Source: Rhodotorula mucilaginosa
Taxonomy: Eukaryota > Basidiomycota > Microbotryomycetes > Sporidiobolales > Sporidiobolaceae
Reading direction: 5' to 3'
NCBI GenBank assembly: GCA_034406715.1
Contig: CP137866.1
Span: forward strand, 1,240,001-1,304,000
DNA: 64,000 nucleotides
Shown here: positions 47,272 through 59,139 of the stretch, piece after piece
Position numbering within the stretch: the first letter of the stretch is position 1
Layout of the letters: every line of letters starts with the position of its first letter
Notes under the pieces: model-generated
The model's input: the letters and a program-made list of their open reading frames with translations, nothing else
Database searches by the model: none
What the model was told of the DNA's origin: nothing
Made by a program: the position numbers and the translations under genes

Positions 47272-49079
47272 ATGCAGGCATCAGCTTCCCGTCAGGCTCT
47301 CCTCGCCGCCCGCCCCGCCGCTCGGCGGTCGCTCCCGCGTCCGCAGGCGTACCGCCGTGCGTATGCGACCGTCCAAGAGGTGAGCCACCCCAGTCCGAGC
47401 ACCTCCAGTACGACGGCGGGCGCGAGCTGACTCGAAAACCCCGCCCTCCGCTCACAGTCCCAGATGCCCGCGCAGGCTGGCACTGCCGGCTCGCACATGG
47501 TCTCGGGTCTTCTCGGAGGTGGTGTCGTCCTCGCCGCACTGTGAGCATCTCAGTCCTCGGAATCGGTTCATCTCAGCGCACACGTGCTGATAACGCGGAA
47601 TGCAGGTACGGCTACTACCGCTACTCGGGCGCCAAGGAAGCCGTCGACACGGCCCGCACCGTTTCCAACTCGGCGAAGCAGGCCAAGGACAAGATCGCCG
47701 AGCTGTCTCCCTCCTCGACCAAGGAAGCCCTCGGACTCGCCAAGTCGCTCGCCAAGTCGTACGCGAGCGCGATCCCGGGCGGCGCCGTCCTGATCGACCA
47801 AGGGTTCACCCAGCTCGAGAACTTTATCGACACGCACGGCGAGCGCGCCGCGCAGGTCGTCAAGGAGACGTATGCCGACATTGAAAAGGCCGCGAGCGAG
47901 GGCGGCGACAAGGGAGAGGCGGTCATGAAGGCGCTGCAGGAGGCGGCCAACAAGGTCCAGAACCTCGTCGGCGAGGAGGCCTCGAAGGGATGGCAAGTCC
48001 TCGGCGAGAAGTACCCCGAGCTGCAAAAGTCTCTCGGTAGCCAGGGTGAGGAACTCAAGAAGCTCGCCGACAAGCAGTGCGTTTTCCCTCCAACTCCACT
48101 CCTGTCCGATTTCTGTCGGGCGAAAACTGACCCCGCGTTCGACGCCACAATTTGCAGCGGCCCGGAGGCGCAGCGCATCGCCACCGACTTTTACTCGCAG
48201 AGCGTCAAGCTCGTCTCGACTGGCGGTTTCAACGCCGAGACCTACGAGAGCGTCAAGAAGCTCTTGCAGGAGAAGAAGGACCAGCTCGCAAAGTTCTCCC
48301 AGAAGGCCGGTCGGGACGCGTGGGACGCGAGTGCCAAGGCGGCGGGTCCGGTCCTGGACAAGATGCCGGACGTCAAGGAGGCGCTTGACAAGAACCTCGG
48401 CAAGGTCGAGGGTTACCTCGGCGAGGACCGCGTCAAGGTGAGCTATTCCTCACTCCTTGGAAAGGGACTGAGCACCGGTTCTGACATGTTCCACGGCCCC
48501 ACTCAGATTGTCAAGGAGGTGTATGCTGAGCTCGAAAAGATTGGCAAATCGGACAAGTCGGTCGAGGACAAGACCAAGGCGGCGAAGCAGCTCGTCCAGG
48601 ACAAGCTCGGCGACTCGTCGCAGTTCAAGTCGCTCGGGTTCGCGACTGAGAAGGCGTCGGACCTCGCCGACTCGGGTCGCAAGTGGCTCGAGGAGCAGGT
48701 GCCGGGACTCGGTGGCCTCACCAAGGTGCGTTGCTCGCTTACTCCCCGGCAGGGATTGTCTCTTCGTCAAGTCGCCGGTCAAAGACAGACGAAGCTGACA
48801 TGCTTCTTGAATACGTCCACTGCGACGCACAGGTGTTCCAGGAGACGGACCTCAAGGCGCTCAAGGACGTTGCCTCGAAGCGTGGCGACGACGGCAAGAA
48901 GATCCTCGAGGAGACCTACGACCGTGCGTTTCCATTTCGAGTCCTGCCCTTTCCTTTCTCCGTAGTCCTACGGTACTGACACCCTCGCGACGCATGCAGA
49001 GATCAAGGAGGTCCTTGCGAAGCAGTCTGAAAAGGCCAAGAAGCTCGGCGAGAAGGCGGCTGAGGACGCAAAGAAGTAG
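47272..49079 (+). CDS. Mitochondrial apolipoprotein/LEA-like amphipathic-helix protein
   Basis: Seven exons: 47272..47379, 47458..47540, 47606..48076, 48158..48437, 48507..48725, 48833..48923, 49000..49079; 443 residues. The N-terminus (MQASASRQALLAARPAARRS, then LPRPQAYRRAYATVQE) is a mitochondrial presequence with a plausible cleavage near RAYA. A Gly-rich hydrophobic segment (MVSGLLGGGVVLAALYGYY) suggests one membrane pass. The remaining ~370 residues are almost continuous Ala/Lys/Glu-rich amphipathic helix (ARTVSNSAKQAKDKIAEL, EKAASEGGDKGEAVMKAL, KKLGEKAAEDAKK), resembling apolipoprotein A/E or LEA-type repeats. Such proteins may shape or protect membranes; a role in the mitochondrial inner membrane is inference. 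I know no specific ortholog name. Codon bias is extreme (C/G endings), as in highly expressed genes. Confidence 0.85.
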
Positions 49080-49481
49080 AGCAGCTTGCTCTCTGCTGTC
49101 GGGTGACGGCATATAACGCCACCCGCTGAACTTATGTGTAGATATGTCAACAACCCACTGTGTCGATTCCTCTTGCATCAAAGATACCTCTTTATATCAT
49201 TTCTGCGCCACTCGACTCAGAGCGAGGTCGGAGCTCGTCCCCGTTTCCGGGGCTCGACCGGTGTGAGTCGCAGGGGGAAGATCTCGGTGTCTAGATAGAC
49301 AATGACTGTGTTTACGAGCTGCAGGCTGCGTATGGCCAAGACTAGCCGGGTTTGACACGCCGCGCCTCGACGCGAGACGCGTCGCTTGAGGGTCAGCCCT
49401 CCCCCATTAGCCGTATAGACAGACGCTGCCGCTGCTGTGACAGCGCGAGACCAGACAAGACCACTCGGCTCGCTCAGGAGA
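49080..49481. other. Intergenic, helical-protein 3' flank and NSE1 promoter
   Basis: A 402-base gap between two plus-strand genes. No coding exon, RNA gene or strong palindrome was recognised. Confidence 0.6.
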
Positions 49482-51493
49482 ATGGCTCCGCGCGCCTCTG
49501 CTTCAAACGGGCGGCGACGAGCAGCTGCTGCCGACTCGGACGACGACGACGACCGCCGCCAACCGGTCGCGGGCTCGAGCAAGCAGCGCCAGAAGAACCA
49601 AGCGAATGGAGTCCAGGCGGCGTACGACGCAGAGCTCGACGCGCTCGAACTCGATCACCCGGACAAGACGCTCCGCCATCTCTTTTTGCAGACCCTCATG
49701 TCGAGAAAGGTCATCCCGCTCGACACGGCCCGCGAGCTGTACAAGCATTGCGTCAAGTTGTGCAAAGGTGTGCTACTGCTGCTGGTCACAGGGCTGTAGC
49801 TGCGGCGAGGTTGTGGCTGATCGTCTTTCCACGCCGCCGACAGTCAAGCACCCGGACGCGTTCGAGACTTTTGTCGCCGAACTCGAGCCAGGCCTGTCCC
49901 TCTGCGGTCTCGACATCAAGACGACGCGCGACCAAGACTCGGGCGCGTCCTTCATTGCGCTCGTGAGGCTTTTTCTCCCGTCTCTCAAGCGAGGATGGTT
50001 TTGCAGGAAACGAGGGCTATTCGCGCTGACGGTTGGAGACCATGTCCCCACAGGTCAACACGATCGAAGACGAAGTCGCCAAGCTCGCGACAGACTACAA
50101 AGCCGAAGAAATTGCCTTCTTCCGAGCCGTCGTGCGTTTCGGACAATCATTCGCCTCCGTAGCACCGATCTCCTTCGCGCGCGCTGACCACACCTCTCCC
50201 GAAACCCAGGTCGACAAGATCATGACCGCTCGCAAACTGGCATACAGTACCCCCTCGGACGAAGCAGTGCGCCTCGCAAAGGCGCCCATCACCAAGGCGA
50301 ACGCAATGCAGCTCCTCACGAGCTTCCTCGCGAACGGTAAGCCTCCGGGCCTCCCTTACCCCACGCATGTCGATCGCGATACTTACGACATGACTTCTTA
50401 TGGCGCACAGGCTGGCTCTCGCTCCATTCCTCGGGCCGATTAATGCTCTCGCCCCGTTCGCTCCTCGAACTTGCCCCGTACTTGCGCGAGACGTTCAGCC
50501 AGGGAGAAGACCCGAACGACGAAGACGCGCCCGAGTGCGAGCAGGAACGGACGATCGTCGACTGCAACTTGTGCATGTCGATCGTGACCAGCGTGAGCCC
50601 CCCTTCCTTCCTTTCGAGACGAGCGAGACCTTCCACCTTTTCGCCTCCAATTCATCTGTGTGCTGACTCGCGCGGACGCTCGTTGGATCCAGGGCTACGC
50701 TTGCCCGAACAAGGATTGCGGGATTCGGTTGCACACTTTCTGTGTCGCTCAACGACTCGGTCAAGACGGTCGGTGTCCCGCCCGACTGGACCCGAACAAC
50801 GCCAACGCGTGTCAGCAGTGAGTCGGCTAACCCTCGCTCCGCGATCACCGAGGTCGAGCCCCGGCTTTGCTCAACTACGGACGCCCGGCCGCGTGTTGAC
50901 GCCAGAGATGAGAGCGCTGATTACTCGTGAACGATGATGCAGGATCTGGCCTCGCGATCCGACGACTCGCAAGTTCTACGGCACCGTGGTCGGAGTTCTC
51001 GCCTTTGAAGAAGCCGGAGACGACAATGACGACGACGACGACGATGATGACGAGGACGACAACGACATGTCGAGCGTGGCAGCCGGTTCTTCCGCTGTCA
51101 AGGGAAAGAAGAGGAAGGCCACCACGTCTGCCTCTGCGTCGGGGAAAGGGAAGGGAGGCGGTCGCAAAAAGACGGCTGCTCCTGCGAAGAAGAAGCGCAG
51201 TCGTGCCAATGAGGAGGAGGACGAGGAGGACGAGCTTGAAGGTGAGCACGAGTCGGTTCGCACCAAAGCGGATGGTTTACAACGGTCAGATCTTTCTCGC
51301 TGACCCTCTTCTGATGATGCGTTCCCACTCGCTCACAGACGATGACGACGAAGATGCCTCCTCGTCTGCTTACGGCGGCGGAGGCGGCGGCGCGGGTTCC
51401 TCTCCGGCCGCGCGGCGGAAAAGGTCCTCGCGGGCGGCAGCAGCAGCAGGAACTCGCGCTGACGATTCAGCAGCAGACGATGACGAGGAGTAG
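49482..51493 (+). CDS. NSE1: SMC5/6 complex subunit NSE1 (RING-like E3 component)
   Basis: NSE1 pairs with NSE3/MAGE in the SMC5/6 complex that handles damaged and recombining DNA. Exons: 49482..49767, 49844..49962, 50054..50131, 50210..50336, 50411..50592, 50693..50817, 50943..51241, 51339..51493; 456 residues. Winged-helix part: HLFLQTLMSRKVIPLDTARELY, DIKTTRDQDSG, VNTIEDEVAKLATDYK, EEIAFFRAVVDKIMT and GWLSLHSSGRLMLSPRSLLEL. Then the variant zinc finger: CNLC (255-258), C268, C273, H278, C281, C292, C304. The last Cys pair is separated by eleven residues instead of two. After IWPRDPTTRKFYG comes a C-terminal tail with long Asp/Glu and Lys/Arg/Ala blocks, which is longer than in animal NSE1. 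Confidence 0.93.
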
Positions 51494-51962
51494 AGAGCGT
51501 TCGTTGTGGACCACGCAACAGATGGTGGCGCCAAACTGTGAATGAATAGCTTGTAAAAGAAACTTCCTGCTAGTGACTTTTGGCGACGGAATGCCTGCCT
51601 AGAGCATGGTGAGGGGCTGCCAAGCAGCTGACTTCCCGCAGCCTGACAGTAAGACTGGGAGAGGCGCGCGGACGCTCAAAAAAAGACGTGAGCAGGAACC
51701 TGGATCAACAAGAGTACCGAATGTGAAAAGAGTCATAAAGGTGTAGGCTTGTCTACAGAAAACAGGTCGTTGTATCTTGAACGCACAAACATTCGAAAGA
51801 TTCCGAATCCAGGAGGAGAGTAGAGAGACAGAGAGAGGGCCCTGGCACGGGAAATGGGTATAGTATGGAAGTGTGGGGTCGTGCCAGTCGTTCCTCTTCA
51901 AGAATATATCCGGGGCGGACAAGAGGGAGAGAGAGAGAGAAAGGATAGAGCGAGCTTGGAAT
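51494..51962. other. Convergent 3' flanks of NSE1 and the Sec14-like gene
   Basis: A 469-base stretch between two convergent stop codons. It is purine-rich on the plus strand near 51900..51950 (GA runs), on the 3' side of the minus-strand gene. No coding exon is supported; the frames reported there lack family resemblance. Confidence 0.6.
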
Positions 51963-54025
51963 CTAGTGAATGGCGGGGACGGCCTGCTCGACCGCGGTGG
52001 CGCTCGCCAACGGCGCCTCGACAAACTTGTCCTCGCCTCCCTCTGTCGCATTCCGAACGAGCGCAGGGACTGACGTGGTACCGTTGTTGGTGTTCTGACC
52101 GTTGACGGCGGTCGCTTCGCTGCTACTGCTAGTTGAGGCGTTCTCGGTCTCGGTTTCGTCCGTGAGAGTGCTTTGCGCGAGTTGCTCTGTCGGGAGGTCG
52201 TCGTCGTCCGCCGCCGCCGATGAGAGGTTGCTGACGCTCGCCGCCGCCGAAGGCGGTGCGCTACTCCGTCCCGCCACGTCCCCTTCCTTCTCCGCGACCC
52301 CCTTTGTCGGATCGTGTTTCTCCCCCGGGACATACGCGCCCCGAATGACGGCCTCGTCGAGCCCGCATCGGTCGTTCCCGTACTGGCGCCACCGTTCGAG
52401 GTTGGCCGCTTTCCGTTCGAGGCACAGTTTCGTCAAGGCGGGGAAGTACGACGCGTGGTCGTATTCGAGGTTGATCTCGCCGCCAAAGATCTTTTGCAGT
52501 TGATTCGCAGGGATCAGCGAAGTGGCGTCCGGCTTTTCGAGGAAACGGATCTATTTTGTGTTTCAGGTGGGTTCGGAAAAAGATCAGCAAGTCTTTTTGG
52601 TGTGTTTCTTCTAGAGCGGCCGAATATGCAATGGGCGGTTGGGCGGCTGCGCACCTTTTCCTTCGTGACGGGGTCGACAAACGGGGACACGAGCTGTTTC
52701 ATCAAAGTCAGGTCAGTACGCTTAGTCGCCTCTTGTGGCTCGCGCGTGTGAGCGGCGCGATGCGATCTCACCTTGTAGAACGCAAAGAAGATCTGCGGGA
52801 TGTTGACGCAGACGGCCTTGCCCAATCGTTCGCAGTAATAAGTCTGCAGGATCTCGAGCCTGGTGGTAGCGGTCGCCGTGCAGAAAAGAAGGAATAGGTT
52901 CCGTTGTCAGCTTCGTGAGTTCTGGCAGGCTCTTAAAAAGGCCTCGACTGTAGGGCTCGGTCGGCCCGACTCACACTTTCCGGGCCTGCCCGAGCGTGGT
53001 CGGTTGTCCGCTGTTCTTTTGGCCGGCGCCGAAATCGATACAGAGGCAGAGCATCTCGGTCGCGGGGTCTGTCGCCGGTGCGAGGTCGATCGTGCGCTGC
53101 GAGACCGAACACGAGAGAGACCGTCAGTGATCAAATAGGGAGACGAGGAGCGCGTAGGATGGGAGGTCTTGAAGAATCACCTCGAGGCACCAGACGACGA
53201 AGGCGATTTGTTTCGGACCGACTTCGGTGTTTTGTCGGTGAGGGTGCTGGGAAAAGGTAAAGTGAGGTTTCGGTCAGTCAGGCCCGACAATCCATGTCTA
53301 GAACGGCGAGAAAGTATGAGGTCGTCTCGACCGCGCATGAGAGTGCCCGAGCGACTGACCATGTAGAGGACGGGCCTGCAGTTGACGTCGTACCCAAACA
53401 CGAGTTCCTTGCCCGTCTCTCCCTCCCTCCACACCTGCTCCTCCGTCATCTCCTCGACCTGGAACTCTCGCCTCCAGACGAGGGTCTCTTCTGCGCGTTT
53501 CAGTGCCGAGGGGTAGTCCCACTTGGTGGCGCGGAGACAGCGCTGGAAGGCTTGGGAGGACCAGTAGCACTTTTCGACGTCGGAGAGGGGATGGAGGTCG
53601 GCCATCTGAGTGATGGTTGTTCGGTGGCGGAGTGTCGGTACGAGTTGTGACGGGAAGAGGGAAAATCACATGCGAGAAAAGAGAGAGGTCAGATTGACAG
53701 TCGTGAAGCCAAGGAAAACCAGGCAAGGGGTGCGCACCTCTTGCTCGGACGCGGTCACACTGCGCCCAAAGAGGGTACCGATCCTGCTCGCGCCTCCTGC
53801 ATCCTTCTGCCACCTCGCCTTGAGGGTCTTGAGTGACCTCGGGAGGACAAAGTCGGGTTGGTTAAAGTGGGCGATGAGCCTGTCGAGTTTATGCTGCTGG
53901 TCTCCGGAGAGCGGTTTCGGCGCTACGGGCTTCGAGTCTGGGTTCGGGTGCGGGAGGGGGAGCGAGTACGGGGTCACGGGATCGTTGCGAGGTGGCGGAG
54001 GGAGCGAGTCTTCGAATGCCGTCAT
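51963..54025 (-). CDS. Sec14-like CRAL-TRIO phosphatidylinositol/lipid transfer protein (Pdr16/Sfh3-like)
   Basis: Minus-strand exons: 53738..54025, 53360..53605, 53181..53246, 52975..53096, 52772..52859, 52655..52693, 51963..52550; 478 residues. CRAL-TRIO N-terminal helices: SSQAFQRCLRATKWDYPSAL and AEETLVWRREFQVEEMT. Lipid-binding domain: VNCRPVLYMHPHRQNTE, PKQIAFVVWCLERTIDLAPA, MLCLCIDFGAG, RKVLEILQTYYCERLGKAV, NIPQIFFAFYKLVSPFVDPV, TKEKIRFLE, and IFGGEINLEYDHASYFPAL. Members move phosphatidylinositol and a second lipid (phosphatidylcholine or sterol) between membranes. The HPHRQNTE and CLERTIDLAP patterns are nearer Pdr16/Sfh3 than Sec14 itself. A ~110-residue Ser/Ala/acidic tail follows the domain. 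It shares a 225-base divergent promoter with the next gene. Confidence 0.92.
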
Positions 54026-54250
54026 GGTGAGGTCAGCTGCGCCCGGATCGGAGTGCGTGTAAGGGAGCTGTATTTCGTCGAGAGCAGCGTGGTCCCGAGA
54101 GTAGGTTGTGCGTATATAGCAGGCAAGCTCTAGAGTGTAGCGAGTACTGTGAGTGAGAGGGCAAAGAGAGCGAGCGAGTGGAGGCGAGACGGCGAGAGAC
54201 GGCACTCCGGGCGGAGTTTGACCCCGCAGCAAGACAAGCGTACACCCGAG

Positions 54251-55542
54251 ATGACTCGCACGAGAGCAGACTCGTTCAATTCGTCCGATCCGTCCGACTC
54301 GGAACCGCACCACGCAGACGCAGATGCGCTCGCTCGCCTCGAACGCCTCCTCGAGGCTCAGCTCGCTCCCGACTCGTCTGCCTTCTACTCCCCACCGGAG
54401 GACACCGGAGCACCACCAGCCAAAAAGAAAAAGCTCGACGACGAGGCGACCGCAACCGAGACCCGCCCGGACGAGGCAGCGCAGCCAGGGCAATCCGCCG
54501 AAGTCGGTCAGTCCTGCCCCGTCTCCAGCATGTCAGTCAGGTACTAAGTCGGCGTGTCCTAGCAGCCTTCCGTCTCTTTAGTACCCAGAAGCAACCGCAA
54601 CGGGTCGTCCTCCGCACCGAATCGACCCCTCCCCCCGTCGTCCTCGATACTCGCATCCGGTCCGTCTTCTCCTGCACCCGCCGCGAGTGCCGCCTTCTCC
54701 CGATCCTAACCCATTCTTTGCACAACGACAGAGACGTCCAAGATGAAGATCCGGAACAGGTCGAGGCGAGACGGAAAGCGATCGCGTCCGTCGCCGTGGA
54801 CGGGCAAGCAGTTCGTGCACAAGCTGCGACTCTTCCCGTACGTCTCGCGGTACCCCGCGTGAGAATAAAGGAGGGAGACTGTAGTTACAGCTGGACTGAT
54901 TTCTCTTCGCTGCACCACCTTTGCGTGACCGCCACGCCCGCGCAGTCACCTCACCCGCCATCGTACCGCCTCTCGCACCGCGTCTTAACCCCCTCCTCCT
55001 ACCGCGCAACCAAGACCCTCCAACCCGCTCCCACCTTGATCTACCTCGACGCGTGTCTCCCCCGTCCGCTCTTGACCCTCTCGCCCTTCCCCGTCCCAGC
55101 ACCAGAAGATACCGAGCCGCCGAAAACGCCCCACCAAGGACTGCTCGCCCTACCCCCGTTCGAGGACGTTTACAAGCGTCGATGGCAGGAAACGAAACGA
55201 ACAGCGGTATCGGGATCGGGTCCAAAGGGCGATGGGAAGAAGAAGAAGGCGGCTGTTAAGGAGGAGGAGGAGGGGCGGTTGCCTCGGATGCCGAAACGAA
55301 ACCGGGCGTTCGAACTCGGCGACGGGACCGGCCACGGTCCGCTGCGGCTCAGCGTCATATACCCTCCGCCTCCTTCTCCTGCTCCCGCCGCCACCGCCGT
55401 CCATTCGAATGGAAAGTCGGTCGAGGCGGCGGGACCGTCCTCAAATGGGAAGGCGTCCAGTAAGGGGAAGAGGCTGTCTAAAGCACGGAGGACGAGGGAG
55501 CAACGGAGGAGGAAGCAGGCGGCTGCTGCGTTAGGGGTCTAA
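54251..55542 (+). CDS. Fungal protein of unknown function (possibly DUF2011-like)
   Basis: Four exons, 54251..54506, 54566..54659, 54732..54837 and 54946..55542, give 350 residues. The third intron (54838..54945) is 108 bases, in frame and stop-free, so splicing there is probable but not certain. The N-terminus is acidic (SSDPSDSEPHHADADALARL) with a PPAKKKKLDDE nuclear-type cluster. A conserved-looking core begins AFRLFSTQKQPQRVVLR, then QDEDPEQVEARRKAIASVAV, SYRLSHRVLTPSSYRATK and LIYLDACLPRPLLTLSPFP. The C-terminus is a basic run (KGKRLSKARRTREQRRRKQ). The AFRLFS opening recalls the uncharacterised fungal family DUF2011, a weak, memory-based link. A nuclear or nucleolar location is inferred from the basic tail. 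Confidence 0.72.
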
Positions 55543-55728
55543 TTCCTGGTCACCTTTCGCACACGATTTGAATGCAAGACTTTTCGCGCGGACTACCTGG
55601 TTCGGATGGAGGATAGGTATGTTGTTGTGCAACGCAAGGAGGTTATCAGAAGGATTTCGGGGAGGGGAGAGAAAGAGAGAGAGGGCAAATGCAAGAGGGA
55701 AAGAGATGCGTAGTACAGAGGTGAAACG

Positions 55729-55746
55729 AGAGAGAGAGAGAGAGAG
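55729..55746. repeat. (GA)n run at the PRMT5 3' end
   Basis: Nine GA units within a purine-rich 90-base stretch just beyond the stop codon of the minus-strand PRMT5 gene, between two convergent genes. Confidence 0.85.
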
Positions 55747-55759
55747 GCTCTCACTCTCG

Positions 55760-58700
55760 TCAGAGGCCGATCCAGCTCGTCTTGCCGCCCGGGTTGTGCA
55801 ACCTCGTTTGCGAGACCTTGATCCTCGTCATCGCCGCTCCTTCGTTCCCCACGCCTTCCTCAACAATAGCCGACATGCGATGTTCTCCTCCAAGTGGCGA
55901 TCCACCCGCCGCCGCCGCCGCCGCCGCAGAGGAGGCAGAAGACCCGCTCGCTCCGAGGTGCGGACTCGGTGCGCTCTGGAACGCGTCGAGCGAAGGACTC
56001 ATCAACGCGGCCGACGACGACCCGGCGCTGAACCGGTGATTCGAGAACGTGCCGCTCGTGACCGACCCGGGAGGCGAGGCAGTTCCCCCCGTCATGCTCC
56101 CCCGGCGAGGGTCATAGTGTGCGACCGAGTTGCTGGAGGCGTGGGGCGCGGACGCGACGAGGTAGGTCTGCGCGGCCCACTCGAACCAGACGCGCCGCTT
56201 CGTGTTGTCCGTCAGTCGCCAAATCTGGACGTCGAGCTCCGAATTGGCCGGCAGATAGACCGGTTCCTGGCGAGTTAACGGTACTGGTCAGCCAATGCGG
56301 TAGCTATGGACCATGGGAACGAAAAGGGGGGGGGGGGGGCGAGCACTCACGGCAAGAGGGAAAAAGATCGGGAACCACGAGAGCATGTCGCCGGCGGCTC
56401 GTTCGGGATGAATCGAGAGCATGACGTCGGCGTACAAGACGGCTTCGAAGTAGCCCGCGAACCCGTGGCAGACTCCGGCGCGCGGGATGTGGAACGAGAG
56501 GTGCGCCGATCGGGCATTGTGGTGGTTTGTGAACGGCAGACCTGCACGACAGCATCACCAAACCAGCGAATCAGCAAGGGAGAGAAGCGACGTCTCGTCC
56601 GGATCTGGAATAACGAGACAAGGGGGGAGATGGGGCGAACGCACCTTGGTCATCGACCACGACGTCCGGTCTCGGGTGGTCAAAAGTCCAGCATTCCTGT
56701 ACCTTGTCGACGCCTAGCCGCCCGCCGGCTTCGCTCAGCATGTGGAACTGCGAGAACATGACCACGTAGGGCTGCTCGGCCGGCTTGGCGTCGACGATGG
56801 TCGAAGCCGAGGCCACGGCCGGGTTGGTCACTTCGCTGTGGAGGCGGGAAGTCGAGATCGGAGCGAGGTAGGACGTGTACGAAGCCGGGATCGAGATGCC
56901 GTCGGCTATCGCGTCTCAGAAATGCCATCAGTGCTCCCGACTTTACGTGCCAGTCGCAAGTGGAAGAGGGACAAAACTCACGCTTGAGCGTCCGCATCAC
57001 GCCGTCGAGGCATTCCGGACTCAGCTCATTGTCGCCGAACGAGCCGAGCAACTCGCTGACAATGATGTCGGCCTTTTCCCGCGGGCGGAAACTCCGCATG
57101 TCCGCGTAGACGAGCTTGACCTGGCTGCCCCATTCGAGTGCTGACCGCTCTTGCAGGCTGGAAGTCACGCCAATCAAGGACAGATTCGACAGTCAGCCAT
57201 ATGGGAATCGGGAGCCCGAATGTGCACTCGATCACTTACATGACGTATGCGCTCGGGTTCTTTTCGACCGCTGTGAGCGAGATTCTTCGCTGAGCTCGCT
57301 CGGCCGCGCGCAGACAACCAGCGACGAGCGGACCGCGTCCTGCGCCGACCACGTAGATCGTGCTGTGGGTGGGGTGCCATCATGCGTCAGTTCTCTGCAG
57401 GCAAGACTTCCGGTCTCGAGGTGGAGGTGGACGCAAGGAAGCTGCAAGACAGCGAACGTACGTGACAGAATCTTGCGGTCGGTCCATCAAGGCCCTGAAG
57501 ACTGCCTCCTCGTACTGCCTGTACTTGATCGGGTCCTTCTCGAACCCTTCGTACGTCTCGCCCTCGAGGTTGTCCATCAACGGCTGAAGCGGCTGCTGCA
57601 GGTGGTCCATGTACCCCTGCGCGTACTCCTCGACGGGGACGAGCTCGTGCGATTTCCGGTAGAGGAATCGGACATATTGGGCGTAAGCGAGGTGACCGCC
57701 TGCGCTGTGCAGGTTGCGATGCGTGCCGGAGAGAACAACAGTCGGTCGGAACTGCGCAACGTGCCGCGATAGGCTTCCTGCTACGTCAACACTGGCGTCA
57801 CCTTGAGAGACAAAGGCGAGGAATGGGAGACGCACGCGAAAGATACCCTTGAGGAAGGCCTGCATACTCTTGGACAAGACAGGGTAGGCTTTGGCGTTGG
57901 GGATAAAGGACGTGCACGGCAAAAAGATGTGTCGGACCGGCTCGGCGTGCCATCGACCGAGACTGCGCTGGTTCGGCAGGGGGTTCGAAAGGTCGAGCAC
58001 TTTTGTTCACGGCGCGCACATGAAGGAAGCGGGGAGAGACCGGCAAGAAAAGCGAGTCAGCCTCGAAAAGAAGACCGTTCTGCTGAGGCTGGAAGGAGGC
58101 ACAAAAGAAAGGAAACGCACTCAAGGTGAGGCGCGGCGAGTACCCGCACAAACCTCGGAGCGTGTTCCAGAGCTCCCAGGTCTCGCAGCGGTCCGAGTCC
58201 CCGACGACTGCCGCAAAGGCAGGCGTGCCCGGTCGCGCTGCCAACTCTGCCGGAGAGTATTCGGCAACCGGCAGTCGGATCGAGATCTGCAAAAGATAAT
58301 CGTTGCCCCGGATCAGTTTCACTGGGGCGCGCATCCGAGCGAGAGAGAGGGGGTGTTTAGACGGGTACTCACGTTGATGTGCCAGCTCGAAGCGAGAGCG
58401 CCGTTGATCGCTCGCGCGTAATCGGCGAGGTACTCTCGGTTCTCCAACTTTGGCGGAGGAACGACGATCGTCGTTATAGAGAGGTAAGAGGCGTAGGCAA
58501 TCTCTTGCCGGAGTGCCAGCTCGGCATCGAAGCGGATACCTTCGACGGGAGAATCGAGTTCGAGCCAGTCGGACGCAAAGGTGATCAGGTTCCCGGACTC
58601 TTCTGCGCGTCATACCGAAGGAGGATTATTAGCACAGCCTCTCGGACCGGAGAAAAGAGGAACGGACCACTCCGGGTGATGTTGACCTCTGTCCGCAAGA

Positions 58701-59139
58701 ACCCTCCTCCCGCTCGCCAATCCTCGGATTCGATCCTCTGTTCCTCCCCCTGCTGGGTCAACCCCGCCGCGACCGCTCCCAAATCGGCTTCCGTCGCGCT
58801 CGCCGTGATGGTACACATGCGTTCCCACCTCTCTTGCCAATTCGCGTTGGCGAGCGGGATCGCGACGAGGTCGTACTCGGTCTTGCCGCCTCGGGACGGC
58901 GTCCACCCTTGCGCCGCTTCGGCCGGAGTTGGTTCCCGCGGCGGGACATACAGAACGGACGAGACGAGCCGAGAGAGGGGAGTCCCGTCGGCCGGTAAGG
59001 GCGGACCGTACCCTGCGCCGGTACCGACGACCTTGGAAGGTTGTTGGCCGCGGGCGGCGCTGTGGTTCTTGCTGCTGCCTGCTCCCGACAGGGGCAGCAG
59101 GTCCTGCGAGAGGTGCAGCGCGATCGGCAAGCGGTCCAT
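55760..59139 (-). CDS. PRMT5: Protein arginine methyltransferase 5 (Skb1/Hsl7), with a low-complexity insert near the C-terminus
   Basis: Type II enzyme making symmetric dimethylarginine. Ten minus-strand exons (58671..59139, 58373..58602, 58121..58286, 57836..57999, 57462..57751, 57240..57362, 56982..57157, 56645..56905, 56351..56541, 55760..56266) sum to 858 residues, against about 640 in human. TIM-barrel part: [57 protein letters not shown] and [22 protein letters not shown] motif I is [10 protein letters not shown] (444-453); the catalytic glutamates are E516 and E525 in [11 protein letters not shown]. Beta-barrel: [18 protein letters not shown]. About 105 Ser/Gly/Ala-rich residues lie between VWFEWAAQ and the conserved end [16 protein letters not shown] 14-G run sits in the last intron. 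Confidence 0.96.
56326..56339. repeat. Homopolymer run of 14 G in PRMT5 intron 9
   Basis: Fourteen consecutive G on the plus strand, read as C in the transcript, about 10 bases into the last PRMT5 intron. It could act as a pyrimidine tract or be a sequencing-sensitive homopolymer. Confidence 0.9.

Noticed and set aside
50986-51303. Separate acidic/basic small gene inside the NSE1 region
   Set aside because: It is the NSE1 exon 7 reading frame itself, joined to the zinc-finger exons by consistent splicing.
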